Below are positions 53,722-64,000 of a DNA stretch of 64,000 bases, piece after piece. The notes beneath the pieces are model-generated. The model had not been told where the DNA came from, did no database searches, and was given only the letters and a program-made list of their open reading frames with translations. How positions within the stretch are numbered: position 1 is the stretch's first letter; each line of letters starts with the position of its first letter. The position numbers and the translations under genes were made by a program. The stretch is from Cryoendolithus antarcticus (lineage: Eukaryota > Ascomycota > Dothideomycetes > Cladosporiales > Cladosporiaceae), in NCBI GenBank assembly GCA_002077065.1, contig NAJO01000028.1:1-64000 (forward strand), in the 5' to 3' direction.

Positions 53722-55552
53722 ATGGCCTCTGGCGTAGTGATCATTGGGGTTGGCGACTTCGTCAATCGCTCAAAGAAAATCGAAGATGCCCTTGAGCCTT
53801 TGCAACTGATGATCAACGCCATCGACGAAGCTGTCAAAGATACTGGTCTATCTGCATCCTCGATCGCAGATTTCAAAGCCGCCGTGGACACACTGAGCGT
53901 AGTGCGGACATGGACTTGGCCATACCCAGACCTGCCAAGTCTGATTGCTGGGAATGTTGGCATCCAGCCCAAATCACGATACTACACAGAGCATGGAGGC
54001 AATTCGCCCGGAGTGATTTTCGACGAGGCGGCTCGAAAGATATCGAAAGGGGAGAGCAAAGTCGCTATCTTGACCGGTGGCGAAGCGCTGGCATCACGTA
54101 TGACCGCCCCGTGCAACCCTCCACCACTGTCTAACATGCAACAGTATCTGCCTGCGCCTCGAAAGGCAAGCTCCCACCACCAGGCTGGACGAGCATACGA
54201 GAGAGCGTAGACAGTGTCTTCTCTCCAACTACAAGACAGCTCAAACCTGGTGCGTTACCCGGTGCTTGGACACCAGCTCCTTCTGACGCACCGAATGCAG
54301 ATCTTGGTGCTACACATGGCATCGGCAATCCCATTCACATCTACCCTCTATACGAGAATGCGTTCCGAGCGCATCGCGGACAGTCAATACGCGACAACAA
54401 CAGTGAGTCTGCAGAGCTATATGCGGACTTTGCACGGGTTGCTGCAGAGAACCCGTATGCATGGAACTATGGCTCGCCACCGCAGACTGCAGAGAGCATT
54501 GGTACGCCTAGCGCAAAGAACAGGATGATCTGCTTGCCTTGTAAGTGTTCGAAGCCCAATCACTGTGGTTAATACAGTGTGCTGATGCGCTGGGCAGATC
54601 CTCTACTCATGAACGCCTTCAACACCGTCAACCTTGCTGGAGCGTGTATACTCACTTCCGTTGAGTTCGCTCAAGAATTGGGCATCCCCAAGTCAAAGTG
54701 GGTCTATGCGCTTGGGGGTGCAGGAACTCGTGACAGTAATGACTGCAAGTATTCTCGCTACTGCCTCCTTGAGTACGCACGGACGAGACTGACAGATGCA
54801 AATAGTCTGGGAACGACCAAACTACCACTCCAGTCCCTCCATCTCCCGCTCCATCGATGCCAGTCTCGAAGCCTCCGGTCTGAGAAAGGAAGAGATCGAT
54901 CTCTACGACTTCTACTCGTAAGACCTCCTTCTTCTTCCCCCAGTTCTTTGCCCCATCGCCCACTAACACCATCCCAAGCTGCTTCCCCATCGTCCCCAAA
55001 CTAGCCTCCACCCACCTCAAACTCCCAATCCTAAACCCACCGAAACCCATCACCCTCCTCGGTGGCCTCACATCCTTCGGCGGCGCCGGAAACAACTACT
55101 CCATGCACGCCGTCACCGAAATGACCCGGCAGCTCCGCGCAGATAAAGGCACCAACGGCCTGATCCTCGCCAACGGCGGTGTAGTAACATACCAGCACGT
55201 CCTCTGCCTTTCGCGAGAGCCGAGGAAAGACGGTATAGCGTATCCGAGCGCGAATCCGCTACCGGCTGTGGTTACTGATCTTGCTGTGCCGGAGATCAGG
55301 GCGCAGGCGGAGGGCGAGGCGGTGGTGGAGACTTATACTGTTGAGTTTGGGAGGGATGGAAAGGCGATAAAGGGATTTGTGGTCGGGAGGTTGGTGGGTA
55401 GCGGTGAGAGATTTCTGGCTAATCATGCGGATGAGACGACGCTAAAAGCGCTGTGTAGCAGCACGGAGGAGCCAGTCGGGAAGAAAGGTAGGGTTTGGAC
55501 AGTGGAGGGAAAGCGGAATGTATTTGCATTCGATGAGGGCGCGAAGCTGTAA
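53722..55552 (+). CDS. Thiolase-like protein (TLP1-type, SCP2-thiolase relative)
   Basis: Member of the thiolase superfamily, 534 residues. Exons: 53722-54097, 54145-54540, 54598-54744, 54806-54917 and 54979-55552. The third intron begins with GC (T/GCAAGT), a GC-AG intron; the others are GT-AG. The N-terminal thiolase half shows MASGVVIIGVGDF and RYYTEHGGNSPGVIFDEAA. The expected active-site Cys of true thiolases is not seen there. The second half has DLYDFYSCFPIVPKLA and LTSFGGAGNNYSMHAV, the Cys/His/Gly region of the C-terminal thiolase domain. The end, KGFVVGRLVGSGERFLANH, resembles the extra C-terminal domain of type-1 thiolase-like proteins. Without the nucleophile it may bind or hydrolyse CoA thioesters rather than condense them. 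No peroxisomal SKL-type tail is present (ends GAKL). Confidence 0.85.
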
Positions 55553-55758
55553 TGAACGCAATATAGTCGCGATATCTATCAGATCGCTAGCCATCGCATG
55601 GATGCGCGCTCGTGCTACAAGGGCAGCGTCGCGAGCCATACATCTTTGCGCGTTTTTGCCCCAGTGCCTGAGCCGAGAATCTGCCACCGAACGCCCAACG
55701 CCACGCTACAGTCCGTACAGTTCACATCTCCATCAGTAATACCTCACACTACCACCCC

Positions 55759-58700
55759 TCAAGGGATATCAAACAGCCCTTTGAGGTGCTTAGCAATCAG
55801 ATTCCACTCATCCTTGTCCACCTCATCTCGATAGAACTCCTTGAGCGTATCAATGCTCGCCCGACTGATCATCGAGTACAATGTATCCTTCTCCTCCAAC
55901 TGCCTTCCATACAACGGCTGATTCGGACCCTCGATCTTCACGGCAACACTAGGCTGGCCCTTCTTGCAGATAGGCACTTGCTTGTGATCGCGCTCGATAC
56001 TCGTCACACGTCCCATAGAGATAATGTCCTTGACATTAGTGACGGGATTCATCTTCACAGCCGCGATGGGCGTGCCGAGACGGAGATTGCCGTCTACGAC
56101 GTCCACGCCAACGACGATGGGGTCCTTTTTATTGAAGACCGCGACGGGTTTGAGGACGCAGGGGAAGACGGCTAGGAGCTTGGAGGCTTCCTTCTTCTGC
56201 GCGGCGATTTGAGCCATGTGTTTCGTGAAGTCGTCGAAGAGGTGGTAAATGATCTCGGCGGTAAAGATCTTGACGCCCATTTGCTCGGCCATCTCGGTGG
56301 CGTCTTTGTCGACTTTGACGTCGAAGCAGAGCATGACTGCGTACTCTTTCGCCTTCTCCAGCATGGCAGAGGCGGTGATGACGTCTCGCTTGTGGACTGG
56401 ACCGATGGAGATGTTGGCCACGGGAATTTTTGACACGCGGAGGAACTCCAGCAAAGCTTCAAGGGACCCAAGGGTTGATGCCTGGACCGTCACACCTCGG
56501 CCGGTCTTGCTGATCTTTGACATGAGGTTCTCCAGATCGCCCATGACGTCTTCCTCAAGCTCTTCGATCTCGTCCTCATCGTTGGGATCCTTCACGACGA
56601 GCATGCGTGAGCCAGCAATGGCGTGGTCAAGGCCGTTGGCCGAGATCTTTACGCCGAGCGCCGCCTTGACGCTCTTGTTATGGACGTACACTGACTTGAC
56701 ACGCAATTCCTTCATCTCAGCTGGCGTGAGTAGACCTCGGATCTTCGTCGTGATTGCGCCTTCTGTACCGCACAACACAATCGTGTCACCTTCGTGCAGG
56801 ATGCCGTTATTGAGGATGATGTCGATGGTCGTGCCCAGTCCTTCGATGACCTTGACCTCGAGCACAGTCGCTTCCACCTCACTCAGGTACATAAGCTGAC
56901 CAGTCATGCGCTCCTGCGTCAATGTCGTGATCAGCTTCAGCATATCGGGGATGCCCTCTCCGGTGTGTGCACTGGTCGGCACAAGCGAGACGAACTTCGC
57001 CATCGACTTGTTCTCATAGTACAACTCGGAGTTGAAGCTCTGCTCCGCAAATGCCAGCTTTGTCTTCTCAAGTCTGTCTCGGAACTCGTTCTGCACGCCC
57101 TTGTTCTGCAGCGCCAGAGATTCCCGGAAGCCGTTGTTGGCAACTTGCTTCCATCCGTACAGTCGATCGATCTTGTTCAGCGCGACGATGAAAGGCGTCT
57201 TGCGGTCTCGCAATAGTCGCATGGATTCTAGTGTCTGGGGCTCGAGGCCGTGCATGATGTCCACCACCAAAATCGCGATGTTACAGAGCGAAGAGCCTCG
57301 TGATCGCAGGTTGCTGAAAGATTCGTGACCAGGTGTATCGATGACGAGCAGACCAGGCACCTTGAACTCGAATGCGCCATCCTGATTCACAACCGCAGTC
57401 TTCTTCTTCAGCGCCTCCACAGGGAAATAAGTAGCACCGATCTGCTGCGTTATACCACTAGCTTCGCCTTCCTGGACGTTGGTCTGTCGAATCTTGTCCA
57501 GCAGCTTCGTTTTGCCAGTATCGACGTGGCCCAGGATACAGCAGATGGGTGATCGTAGGTCGTCCTTTGATGCAGCTGCCCGAGCTGCTTCTTGATCGGC
57601 CTTGCGTTTCGCCGCCGCCGCCTCTCTCCGCTCTCTTGCCTGTCGTGCTGTGACAGTCTCCTCTTCTGACTCTGACTCGGATTCGCTCTCACTCTCGCTC
57701 TCGCTCTCCGAGTCGACTTCTGTCTTGCCACCGTTCGCGCCGTTTTGTACTGCCTTGCCATTGACCACCGACTTGGTCGTGGCTTGCTCATCAGCCGATG
57801 CTGCATCCCAACTGTCCTTGACACCCTCCTCCTTCTCAGCCATAGCCTCCCAGTCTTCGAGATCATCGCTGTCCTCGCCCTTCTTGGCTTCAGCATCAGC
57901 CTTAGCCTTCGCTGCTACCGCTGCAGCGCGATCTGCCTCTTCTTGTAACTTGAGTGCCTCCATACGCTGCCGTGCTTCCTCTTCCTCGCGTGCCTGCTGC
58001 GCCTTTCGTTCCTCGGCTTCCTTCTTAGGGTTCTTCTTCTTGCGATCGTCCTTGGACTTCTTCTTGTCCTCGCCCTCGCCGTCAGTGCCCTCGATCCCAG
58101 CCACCTTCGCACCACCCTCAAGCATCTGCTGAAGTCGAAGCTTTTGTATCGCCTCAGCTTTCCGCTCCTTCTCGGTCTTGTAGGTGCCCGCTTTCTTCTG
58201 CTCCTCGACCTTCTTCCGCTCCCGCTCCTTTTTTGCAGCTTTCGACTCGATCTGCCGCTTCCTCTCCTCTTCAGCTAGTCGCTCTTCCTCATCTTCTCGC
58301 GCCTTCTCCTCGGCAGCGATGCGGTCTGCTTCCTCCTGTCGTCGGCGCAGCTCCTCTTGCTGCTGTTGTAGCTTTGCCAACGCAGGTGTCAGCTTCTTTT
58401 TCTTTGCGCCTGCTGGTTCGGGTGCGGCGACAGGTGTGGGTGCTGCGGCGACAGCTTCTGGCTCCTTCACCTTTGCTACGTGTGCCGCTGGAGCAGTCTT
58501 CTTCTTCTTGTCGGCCTGTAATCCAGTCAGTCCATGCATTCACGTGGTGATTACCCTGTGATCAACCCACCTGCTCCTTCTTCCTCTGCTTCTCCCGCTC
58601 CTTCTTCTCCTTCTCCTTCTCAGCCTTCGTCTTGACTCGCCCTCCATCGCCCTCTTCCTCGTCTCCACCATCCTCGTCAGCCTCTGGCTCCGCGGCCTTG

Positions 58701-59101
58701 GCAACATCCTTCTTCCCTCCCTTCCCACCCTTGCCCTTCTTCTCCGACGCCCCAAACAGGTCCTCATCCTCCATGCTAGCTTCCACGGGTGCCTTCGCGC
58801 TCAAATCCACAGCCGGCTCCTCCAGCGCGGGCGTGCCAGCACCACTCGGGTCCTCGCCTTCAAGAAAATCATTATCAGTAGCCTTTCCCTTCTTCTTCCG
58901 CTTCTCCTTGTTCTTCTTCAGGGCAGCCATCAGCCCGCCAGCAGGCGCTTCATCCTCGTCACCAGCGGCTGCGTCCGCAGCTTTAGCGTCCGTCTCCGCC
59001 TGCGCGATTGGGTCTGCGACCTCGCCTAGGCCATCGTCCCAGTCGTCGCCGCCTTTCTTGCCTTTCTTGGTCTTGGGCGCCATTTGAGCAATGTTTGTCA
59101 T
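55759..59101 (-). CDS. FUN12: Translation initiation factor eIF5B
   Basis: GTPase that joins 60S and 40S subunits at the start codon, cytoplasmic. Exon 1 is 59101-58571 and exon 2 is 58515-55759, joined in phase by a 55-nt intron; 1095 residues. A second in-frame ATG at 59083 ([10 protein letters not shown]) is the more usual start. The N-terminal 480 residues are highly charged with Lys/Glu-rich helices and an acidic Ser-Glu repeat run, as in fungal eIF5B. The GTPase domain then shows G1 [16 protein letters not shown], a switch [14 protein letters not shown]3 DTPGHESF and G4 NKIDR. Domains II to IV follow, including [16 protein letters not shown] and, at the C-terminus, [18 protein letters not shown] sequence ([12 protein letters not shown]). 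All GTPase motifs are intact. Confidence 0.97.
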
Positions 59102-59643
59102 CTAAGGGGGAAGCCCAAGAGACGACCAGGAGTAAAGGTCAGTTCAATTGAATTTGTAGGCGTATTCAGGTTCGGCCTGCAGCCAGATCGTGCGGTAAGT
59201 CCGGTGGCACCTGGTAATTGTGCATGCAGTCTATTTGCATACTACCAGTGGACGTTGATAGTGTGATAACGCGAGGTGTAGCACACAGTGACGGGATAGA
59301 CAATGTATGTTTGCCACAATATATCGGGAGAGTAACAATATTGACTGCGTGGGCGCGATGGTGGGGCTTCGGGAAGGGAAGTGACGTCTCGCCTCAGGCC
59401 CGCCAAAGTGACTAACAGTTCAACATGTACACTACCACGGTCAAATACTCTGACTCATATCGCAACGTTACATGGGAGAAGAGACCTGAGCGTAGCGTTG
59501 GTCCAACACTCGTTGGTAGCCTCTGGAGATTGTGCCCATGCACTGCGCTTCGCTGGCGAAATGCAACAAAGGCAGCGATAGGCATTGCACTTATAGTACA
59601 GCATATGTTACATCTTACTCCTCGCACGCTACCCTTGAGTTGC
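59102..59643. other. Intergenic stretch, no gene seen
   Basis: This 542-nt gap carries the eIF5B promoter and the 3' flank of the Yip1-family gene. No frame or RNA gene was recognised. Confidence 0.5.
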
Positions 59644-60703
59644 TCAAGACATGAGTCTGCTGTCTACACTCTTCCCAGCATCGCCCATGGGATCTGGTAT
59701 GCTGCCCGCAGGCGTACCTTTCGCGAGAGGCGATGCGTGGGCGAAGAACAGCACTTTGATCGCAATCGCCAGTCCTGCGTGTAGCGCGATGACGATGACC
59801 AGTAGTATCTGTGAGGTCTTCTTGTCGGTCGCGGAGACGACTGGGAAGCTGTATTGCGGGTCAGCACGCTGCTTTTCGAGGGGCAGAGTAAGGGAACGTA
59901 CAGATTCCTGAACAGAAACACAGCCGAGAAGGCAAAGCCCACGCCAACGAAAGCGTAGTTGAGCGCTGTGAATGCTCGTCAGCCTTCGCTCTCCAAGACG
60001 CTCACATGACAGCTTGACACATACCCGACAGATTACTCCACGACACCAACGCAACCGGAATCCAAATCAAGTTCCCATACCCATAAAGCGCCCAACACTC
60101 CACCAAATTCGCACTCTCACTCCCAAACCACTTCAACACCCCCCAAAGCCCCAATGGCACAAAAATAGTATACCCATACACCAACCCCGCCGCCCCAGAC
60201 AATAATTTGAAATCATACGCGCTATGCTCCTTCCCAGTCTCCGCCAAGTACTGGCTGATCGTCCCCGTTAAGAAAAGTATCACTACTACCGTCGTGGCTA
60301 TCCAGAAGGGGCCATAGAGGTCTGGGTTCCCTTCGAGAATGTCAAGGAAATTCGCGCGCGGGTAGAGCACTGAGCGGCAGCGGTGGGCTATTTGCGTGGT
60401 GGAGACGTCGAAGAATTGTTGGTAGAAGGCTATGGACCAGAGGTAGCGTTTTGAGGAGGTTGAGGCGGTGGTGGGGTTGGATTGCGGGATGAGGAAGGAG
60501 GATTGTTGGGAGGATTTGGCGCGGGAGGCGGGGTTGTCGAAGGCTGTACTGTGAGGTTAGGGGGGTGATGTGATGGGAGGGTAGAGCAGGTAGGGCGTAC
60601 TAGAGTTGTGGAATTCGAGGTTGTCTTCCTGAAGGTCGGTGTGTCCGAGGTCGCCCTCTGCGTCTACGTCGACGACCACGTCGTAGCCTTGCCGATTCGC
60701 CAT
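59644..60703 (-). CDS. Yip1-domain Golgi membrane protein (YIPF1/2-like)
   Basis: Polytopic protein of the Yip1/YIPF family, which interacts with Rab GTPases in ER-Golgi traffic. Exons are 60703-60601, 60543-60025, 59965-59902 and 59848-59644, all in phase; 296 residues. The N-terminal 100 residues are polar. The Yip1 domain follows with DILEGNPDLYGPFWIATTVV, then LLSGAAGLVYGYTIFVPLGL and CWALYGYGNLIWIPVALVSW, continued in exon 3 by ALNYAFVGVGFAFSAVFLF and in exon 4 by QILLVIVIALHAGLAIAIKV, giving five membrane spans. The DLYGPFW motif is the family signature. The short C-tail after the last span (GSIPDPMGDAGKSV) is luminal or extracytoplasmic by analogy. The donor of exon 1 (GTACGC) is weak but the phase fits. 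Confidence 0.88.
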
Positions 60704-61279
60704 GGCCGAACGTCAGTGGGTGTTTGTAAGTGTTGTGATACTACTGGTGTACTGTTCATATGGATGTATCGACCCAGGCAGCTCACAGTGAGATCGAAGT
60801 GACGCTTGGACCATCTGTTGAACGCGACTGAACCGAACGTGTTCAGATCAATGTGTCTACAGCGATCCTGTTCGACGACACACCAATACAGACAGCTCGA
60901 TTTAACGCCGACCATCTATCTCCTCGTCACACTGGATTCTGCAGCAATCCACGCCGCTGCGTACATTCCAATCCGTTTGAAATCGCAGTCTACGTGCCTC
61001 ACGTGACATACCCGATGCTTCCAACGACTTCATCATCGCAGCTTCTCCATGGCAAGACTGCGCCGCGACTCACTCTTGCAGCCAACTCGACCGTAGCATT
61101 GGCAGGTTTCCGAATATCCGGAGAGAGCGGGACCATTGTCGTAGCGCCATGCGACTTGTGCATCCAATCGCTTGAATTAACACCCTGTGCATCGTCGTGC
61201 AAGGGTCAAAATCTGGCTTCGCGGCTTGCAATATCGCGTTTCCGAGTGCTTTCATCTCCAAAAAGGCCTTCTGGGACTC
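60704..61279. other. Intergenic stretch, no gene seen
   Basis: This 576-nt region lies between the Yip1-family ATG and the IPI1 stop codon. Frames inside are short and unrecognised. Confidence 0.5.
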
Positions 61280-62305
61280 TCAGCCCACGTCAACAACAAG
61301 CTGCAACGCCTTCGCCACGCCCGCCGCAGCCCTTCCAACCTCTCCCCCTTCCTTCCTAGCTTCCGTAACATCCTGTGAGAATGCTCTGTACATCCCAGAT
61401 GTCACAAACGCCTCTTGGCGCTCCTCGGGATCCTCATACATCTCACTCTTAGTATCCCTGGGTTTCCCAAAAAGGTTCAGATAACCGTAAGGATTGCTCT
61501 TCGTGGGCATGAGGTGTGCCTCGAAATGCCACAATGGCCAGCACTGGGCTGCTTGGATGGCTAGTAGATCCTCATTCCGCACTGGTCTCACTAGCCCAGC
61601 GTTCAGGAACGTAGTCAATGAGTTCAATTGGTGAACCAGTAGTTTCGAGGAGCCCAACGACACCGTAGGCTTCGTAGCGCTCCATTTACCATCGCCTGTT
61701 AGTGAACCGGTAGTGCCTTTTGCTCCAGTCCACGAAAGCAGTTTTTCGAACGTCTCCAACGTCTTCACCCAGCCGCCTGCGCAGCTTACAGTGCTCTCCG
61801 GCTGTGCTTCTATCAGCCAATCCAGTACATCCAGTGACGAGAGCTTGATGTCCGTTGAGAGGTGAGACATCCCTGCGCGGGTGTAGAGCAGCACTTGATC
61901 TATTGGCCCTAATTGATCAGATGGCAACACCCGTAGGAGCTTTAGCAGTTGCGAACGAACAGAGGCCGTCCCGTCGAGTATCAATGGCTGTGCTTTCGAT
62001 AGAATAGCCGAGGGCGGCTGGGGCAATGAAGTCGCATTCATTGTAGGAATAGCATTCGTAAGCCATGATAACGCGTCTCGTCGTTGAGTATCAGCCTTAC
62101 TAGCCAGAAGAGACAGATTGTGGTTGAAGATCGTTGGTGGATCGCGTCCAGATTCGCTCAAAGACTGTTGTTTGAGAACAATGGATTTCGCTGCGAAACT
62201 CGTATCGGTAGCATTGGTATTTTTTGGTCGAGCCTTGCCGACCTTGAGCTTGGTTTTCTTGAAATCGGATTTCTTTTCGCGCTTCTTCTTCGCCGAGGAA
62301 CCCAT
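61280..62305 (-). CDS. IPI1: Pre-rRNA-processing protein IPI1
   Basis: Component of the Rix1 complex (Rix1-Ipi1-Ipi3), which acts in ITS2 processing and release of pre-60S particles in the nucleus. It is a single exon of 341 residues. The N-terminus is strongly basic (MGSSAKKKREKKSDFKKTKL), a likely nuclear or nucleolar signal. It continues with VGKARPKNTNATDTSFAAKS and IVLKQQSL, the conserved start of Ipi1/TEX10 proteins. Helical, HEAT-like segments follow: NLSLLASKADTQRRDALSWL, SVRSQLLKLLRVLPSD and SSLDVLDWLIEAQPE. Length is close to yeast Ipi1 (334). It shares an upstream region with the roadblock gene. Confidence 0.93.
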   Translation of the reverse strand: MGSSAKKKREKKSDFKKTKLKVGKARPKNTNATDTSFAAKSIVLKQQSLSESGRDPPTIFNHNLSLLASKADTQRRDALSWLTNAIPTMNATSLPQPPSAILSKAQPLILDGTASVRSQLLKLLRVLPSDQLGPIDQVLLYTRAGMSHLSTDIKLSSLDVLDWLIEAQPESTVSCAGGWVKTLETFEKLLSWTGAKGTTGSLTGDGKWSATKPTVSLGSSKLLVHQLNSLTTFLNAGLVRPVRNEDLLAIQAAQCWPLWHFEAHLMPTKSNPYGYLNLFGKPRDTKSEMYEDPEERQEAFVTSGMYRAFSQDVTEARKEGGEVGRAAAGVAKALQLVVDVG

Positions 62306-62709
62306 GGTAGAAGTAGAGAGACACTACCTACTCTCTCCAAAGTGTACAGCTTTCTTGAGGTACTATAGGCTTAGCTGCAACTGCGGATTGCTGAGATTGA
62401 TTTCCTGCGAGAGACTGAGATTTTCACCGCATTCGCGAGAGCTGGCTTCTCGAAGGGACGGCAAGTCGATCCTTTGACGATAGGAGTGTCGGGAGAGACG
62501 CTCAGCTTGTTTCACAGACTGCCTGGAAAAAGTACAGTAATAATTATAAATTGGCTTGGCGAAGTCAGTGCAACTTCTTGCATGTGAAGCACGGAGTTCG
62601 TGAACGCCGATTCTTCGGACGTTCGCGCTGTGACTGTCCACAATACTTGTCGCTGCCGCACACCATAGCTACCTAATTTGCATAGCAAACCGCACTGCAC
62701 GCGAGCATC
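62306..62709. promoter_or_regulatory. Shared upstream region of IPI1 and the roadblock gene
   Basis: This is a 404-nt gap between divergent start codons. No specific binding site was identified. Confidence 0.5.
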
Positions 62710-63105
62710 ATGCAGCAGACCACTCCATCAGAGGAGACCGCTGCGTTGCTCGCGCGTTTGGCCCAACGGCCCGGCGTACAGAGCACCCTCATCCTCTCAC
62801 GCGATACCGGAGCCATTGTGCGATCAACAGGCTTGATCACCGCCGAAGATCTGGCAGAAGATGGCGAAGACGCGGTAAACGGTAGCAATGGCTCCGATAC
62901 AGCGAAGAAAGGCACGCGAAAGGCAGATGAAGTCGCGCATTTGGTGTGGACATTCGTCAAGAATGCAGGCACTACAACGACAGGTTTGAATGGCGAGAGC
63001 GACGAGGTGAAGCTTCTCAGGCTACGGACAAAGAGGAATGAGCTCGTGATTGTGCCGGATTCGAAGTTCTTGCTGGTCGTGGTGCACGACACGCCGCCTG
63101 CTTGA
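62710..63105 (+). CDS. Roadblock/LC7-type dynein light chain
   Basis: Light chain of cytoplasmic dynein that binds the intermediate chain. It is a single exon of 131 residues. The Roadblock/LC7 fold is visible: EETAALLARLAQRPGVQSTL, then ILSRDTGAIVRSTG, an amphipathic helix (VAHLVWTFVKNAG) and the C-terminal strands VKLLRLRTKRNELVIVPDS and KFLLVVVHD. An acidic, Asn/Gly/Ser-rich insert at about residues 52-75 makes it longer than the animal protein (about 96 residues), which is common in filamentous fungi. The start is the first ATG of the frame and lies close to the IPI1 promoter. Confidence 0.92.
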   Translation: MQQTTPSEETAALLARLAQRPGVQSTLILSRDTGAIVRSTGLITAEDLAEDGEDAVNGSNGSDTAKKGTRKADEVAHLVWTFVKNAGTTTTGLNGESDEVKLLRLRTKRNELVIVPDSKFLLVVVHDTPPA

Positions 63106-63215
63106 ATATCTCGAGTATGAAGACACGCCCACTCCACACAGAAGGCAGATCTGGATACTCATCCGGACTTGAGGAGACCCTGCAGCACGGCAAGATACTT
63201 CTCTGAAGTTGCAGC

Positions 63216-63727
63216 TCACCAATGAGCCTCGCCAATCTCTACTTCGTTCACTTCCACACCATCAACGAACCACCTCTGGCCCTCCTCAATTTCGACATCG
63301 TTCCCGCTCATCTGCCGCTTCCGCATCCGACCGTCCTCAGCAAAGGTCCAGTCCTCTAGACCGTAGCAACGCTTCCACTTCATGCCATCATGAGAGTCTT
63401 GGTACTCATACCAAAACTGCACGGCGATCTTGTTGTCCGTGAATGCAAACAGCTCCTTACGCAAACGGTAGGACTTCTCCTTCTCCCACTTCGCTGTGAG
63501 GAAGCTGACGATCTGATCAGTGCCTTGCAGGAAGCTTGAGCGATTGCGCCAAATGCTGTCCTCGGTGTAGGCCTTGCCGATTGTCTTTGGGTCTCTGCTC
63601 GCCTGGTATCAGTGGCCGCGCTTGAGGGAACTTGACGCTAGAGAACCGACTGAGTGTTCCACAAGTCCTGGGCTTTCTTGACTTTCTTGGTGGCGGACTC
63701 CTTGGTGAAGGGCGGCACAAGCGACAT
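63216..63727 (-). CDS. DUF1348 (NTF2-like) family protein
   Basis: Small NTF2-fold protein of unknown function, found in bacteria and fungi. Exon 1 is 63727-63651 and exon 2 is 63594-63216, 151 residues, the normal family length. Landmarks are PPFTKESATKKVKKAQDLWN, then DPKTIGKAYTEDSIWRNRSS, FLTAKWEKEKSYRLRKELFA, IAVQFWYEYQDSHDGMKWKR and CYGLEDWTFAEDGRMRKRQM. The donor GTCGGT at 63650 and the acceptor CAG at 63595 give WNTQDP; using the AG three bases earlier would give WNTHRDP, so the junction is uncertain by one residue. It is convergent with the roadblock gene, 110 nt away. Confidence 0.9.
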
Positions 63728-64000
63728 ATTGTGCCTGCTGAACACCGAGCTAATGGAGTAGTCGGTGTCCGAGGTTCCAGACTGGCTGCAAATGCAAGAT
63801 GCAACCACACACAATCGACTGCTCCGCGTTGGACAGAGAATCAATGAGATGGAAGTGCGACCCTACTTTCTCCAAATAACTACTTCGATCTTTCCAAGTA
63901 CGAAGGCTGAGATGGACTGTGCCAGAATTCGCGATGACTCGTAGGCGTGCTGGAGTAGAACGCCCAACTACTGCATGCATACAGTTACCAACAGGGCTCC
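63728..64000. other. Upstream flank of the DUF1348 gene to the window edge
   Basis: This 273-nt stretch has no recognised gene. The minus-strand frame through it has no domain and is probably chance. Confidence 0.5.

Overview
The window is nuclear DNA of a filamentous ascomycete, most likely a Dothideomycete (the class is inference). The grounds are short GT-AG introns of about 45-85 nt with CTNAC-like branch motifs, a myosin-motor chitin synthase pair, an AA9 polysaccharide monooxygenase with a fungal CBM1, a fungal Zn2Cys6 regulator, tRNA genes with introns, and palindromic introns resembling the introner-like elements described from Dothideomycetes. Exon structures below were worked out by hand from splice signals and reading phase.

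Layout. 1-3.2 kb: the N-terminal part of a pogo/Fot1-type transposase running off the left edge, a broken 2-oxoglutarate dioxygenase gene and an AA9-CBM1 gene. 4-18.7 kb: a Skt5/Chs4-like chitin synthase activator, POP1, an Mpv17/PMP22 protein, an Arg-rich glycine-zipper protein whose frame is interrupted by TAG, signal peptide peptidase and TYW3. 19-23.6 kb: a DUF2461 gene spread over eight exons by unusually long introns. 23.6-26.5 kb: no gene seen. 26.5-34 kb: a Zn2Cys6 regulator, an Rqt4/TRIP4-like C2HC5 protein, a GNAT acetyltransferase, the centromeric histone CENP-A and an unrecognised 466-residue protein divergent from it. 35-37.8 kb: tRNA-Gly(GCC) and a decayed gene for a GIY-YIG-like nuclease with C2H2 fingers. 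38-51 kb: a head-to-head pair of chitin synthase genes, class VII (minus) and class V (plus). 51-55.6 kb: two short-chain dehydrogenases and a thiolase-like protein. 55.7-64 kb: eIF5B, a Yip1-family Golgi protein, IPI1, a roadblock dynein light chain and a DUF1348 protein.

The two chitin synthases and the Skt5-like activator serve the cell wall. POP1, TYW3, RQT4, eIF5B and IPI1 are RNA and ribosome housekeeping genes.

The most unusual signal is a family of six near-identical GC-rich hairpins (arms TGCCRGCCACG and CGTGGCYGGCA) within 5.7 kb. Four lie inside introns of three neighbouring genes, one lies in frame in coding sequence and one lies between genes. They look like a locally amplified family of introner-like elements.
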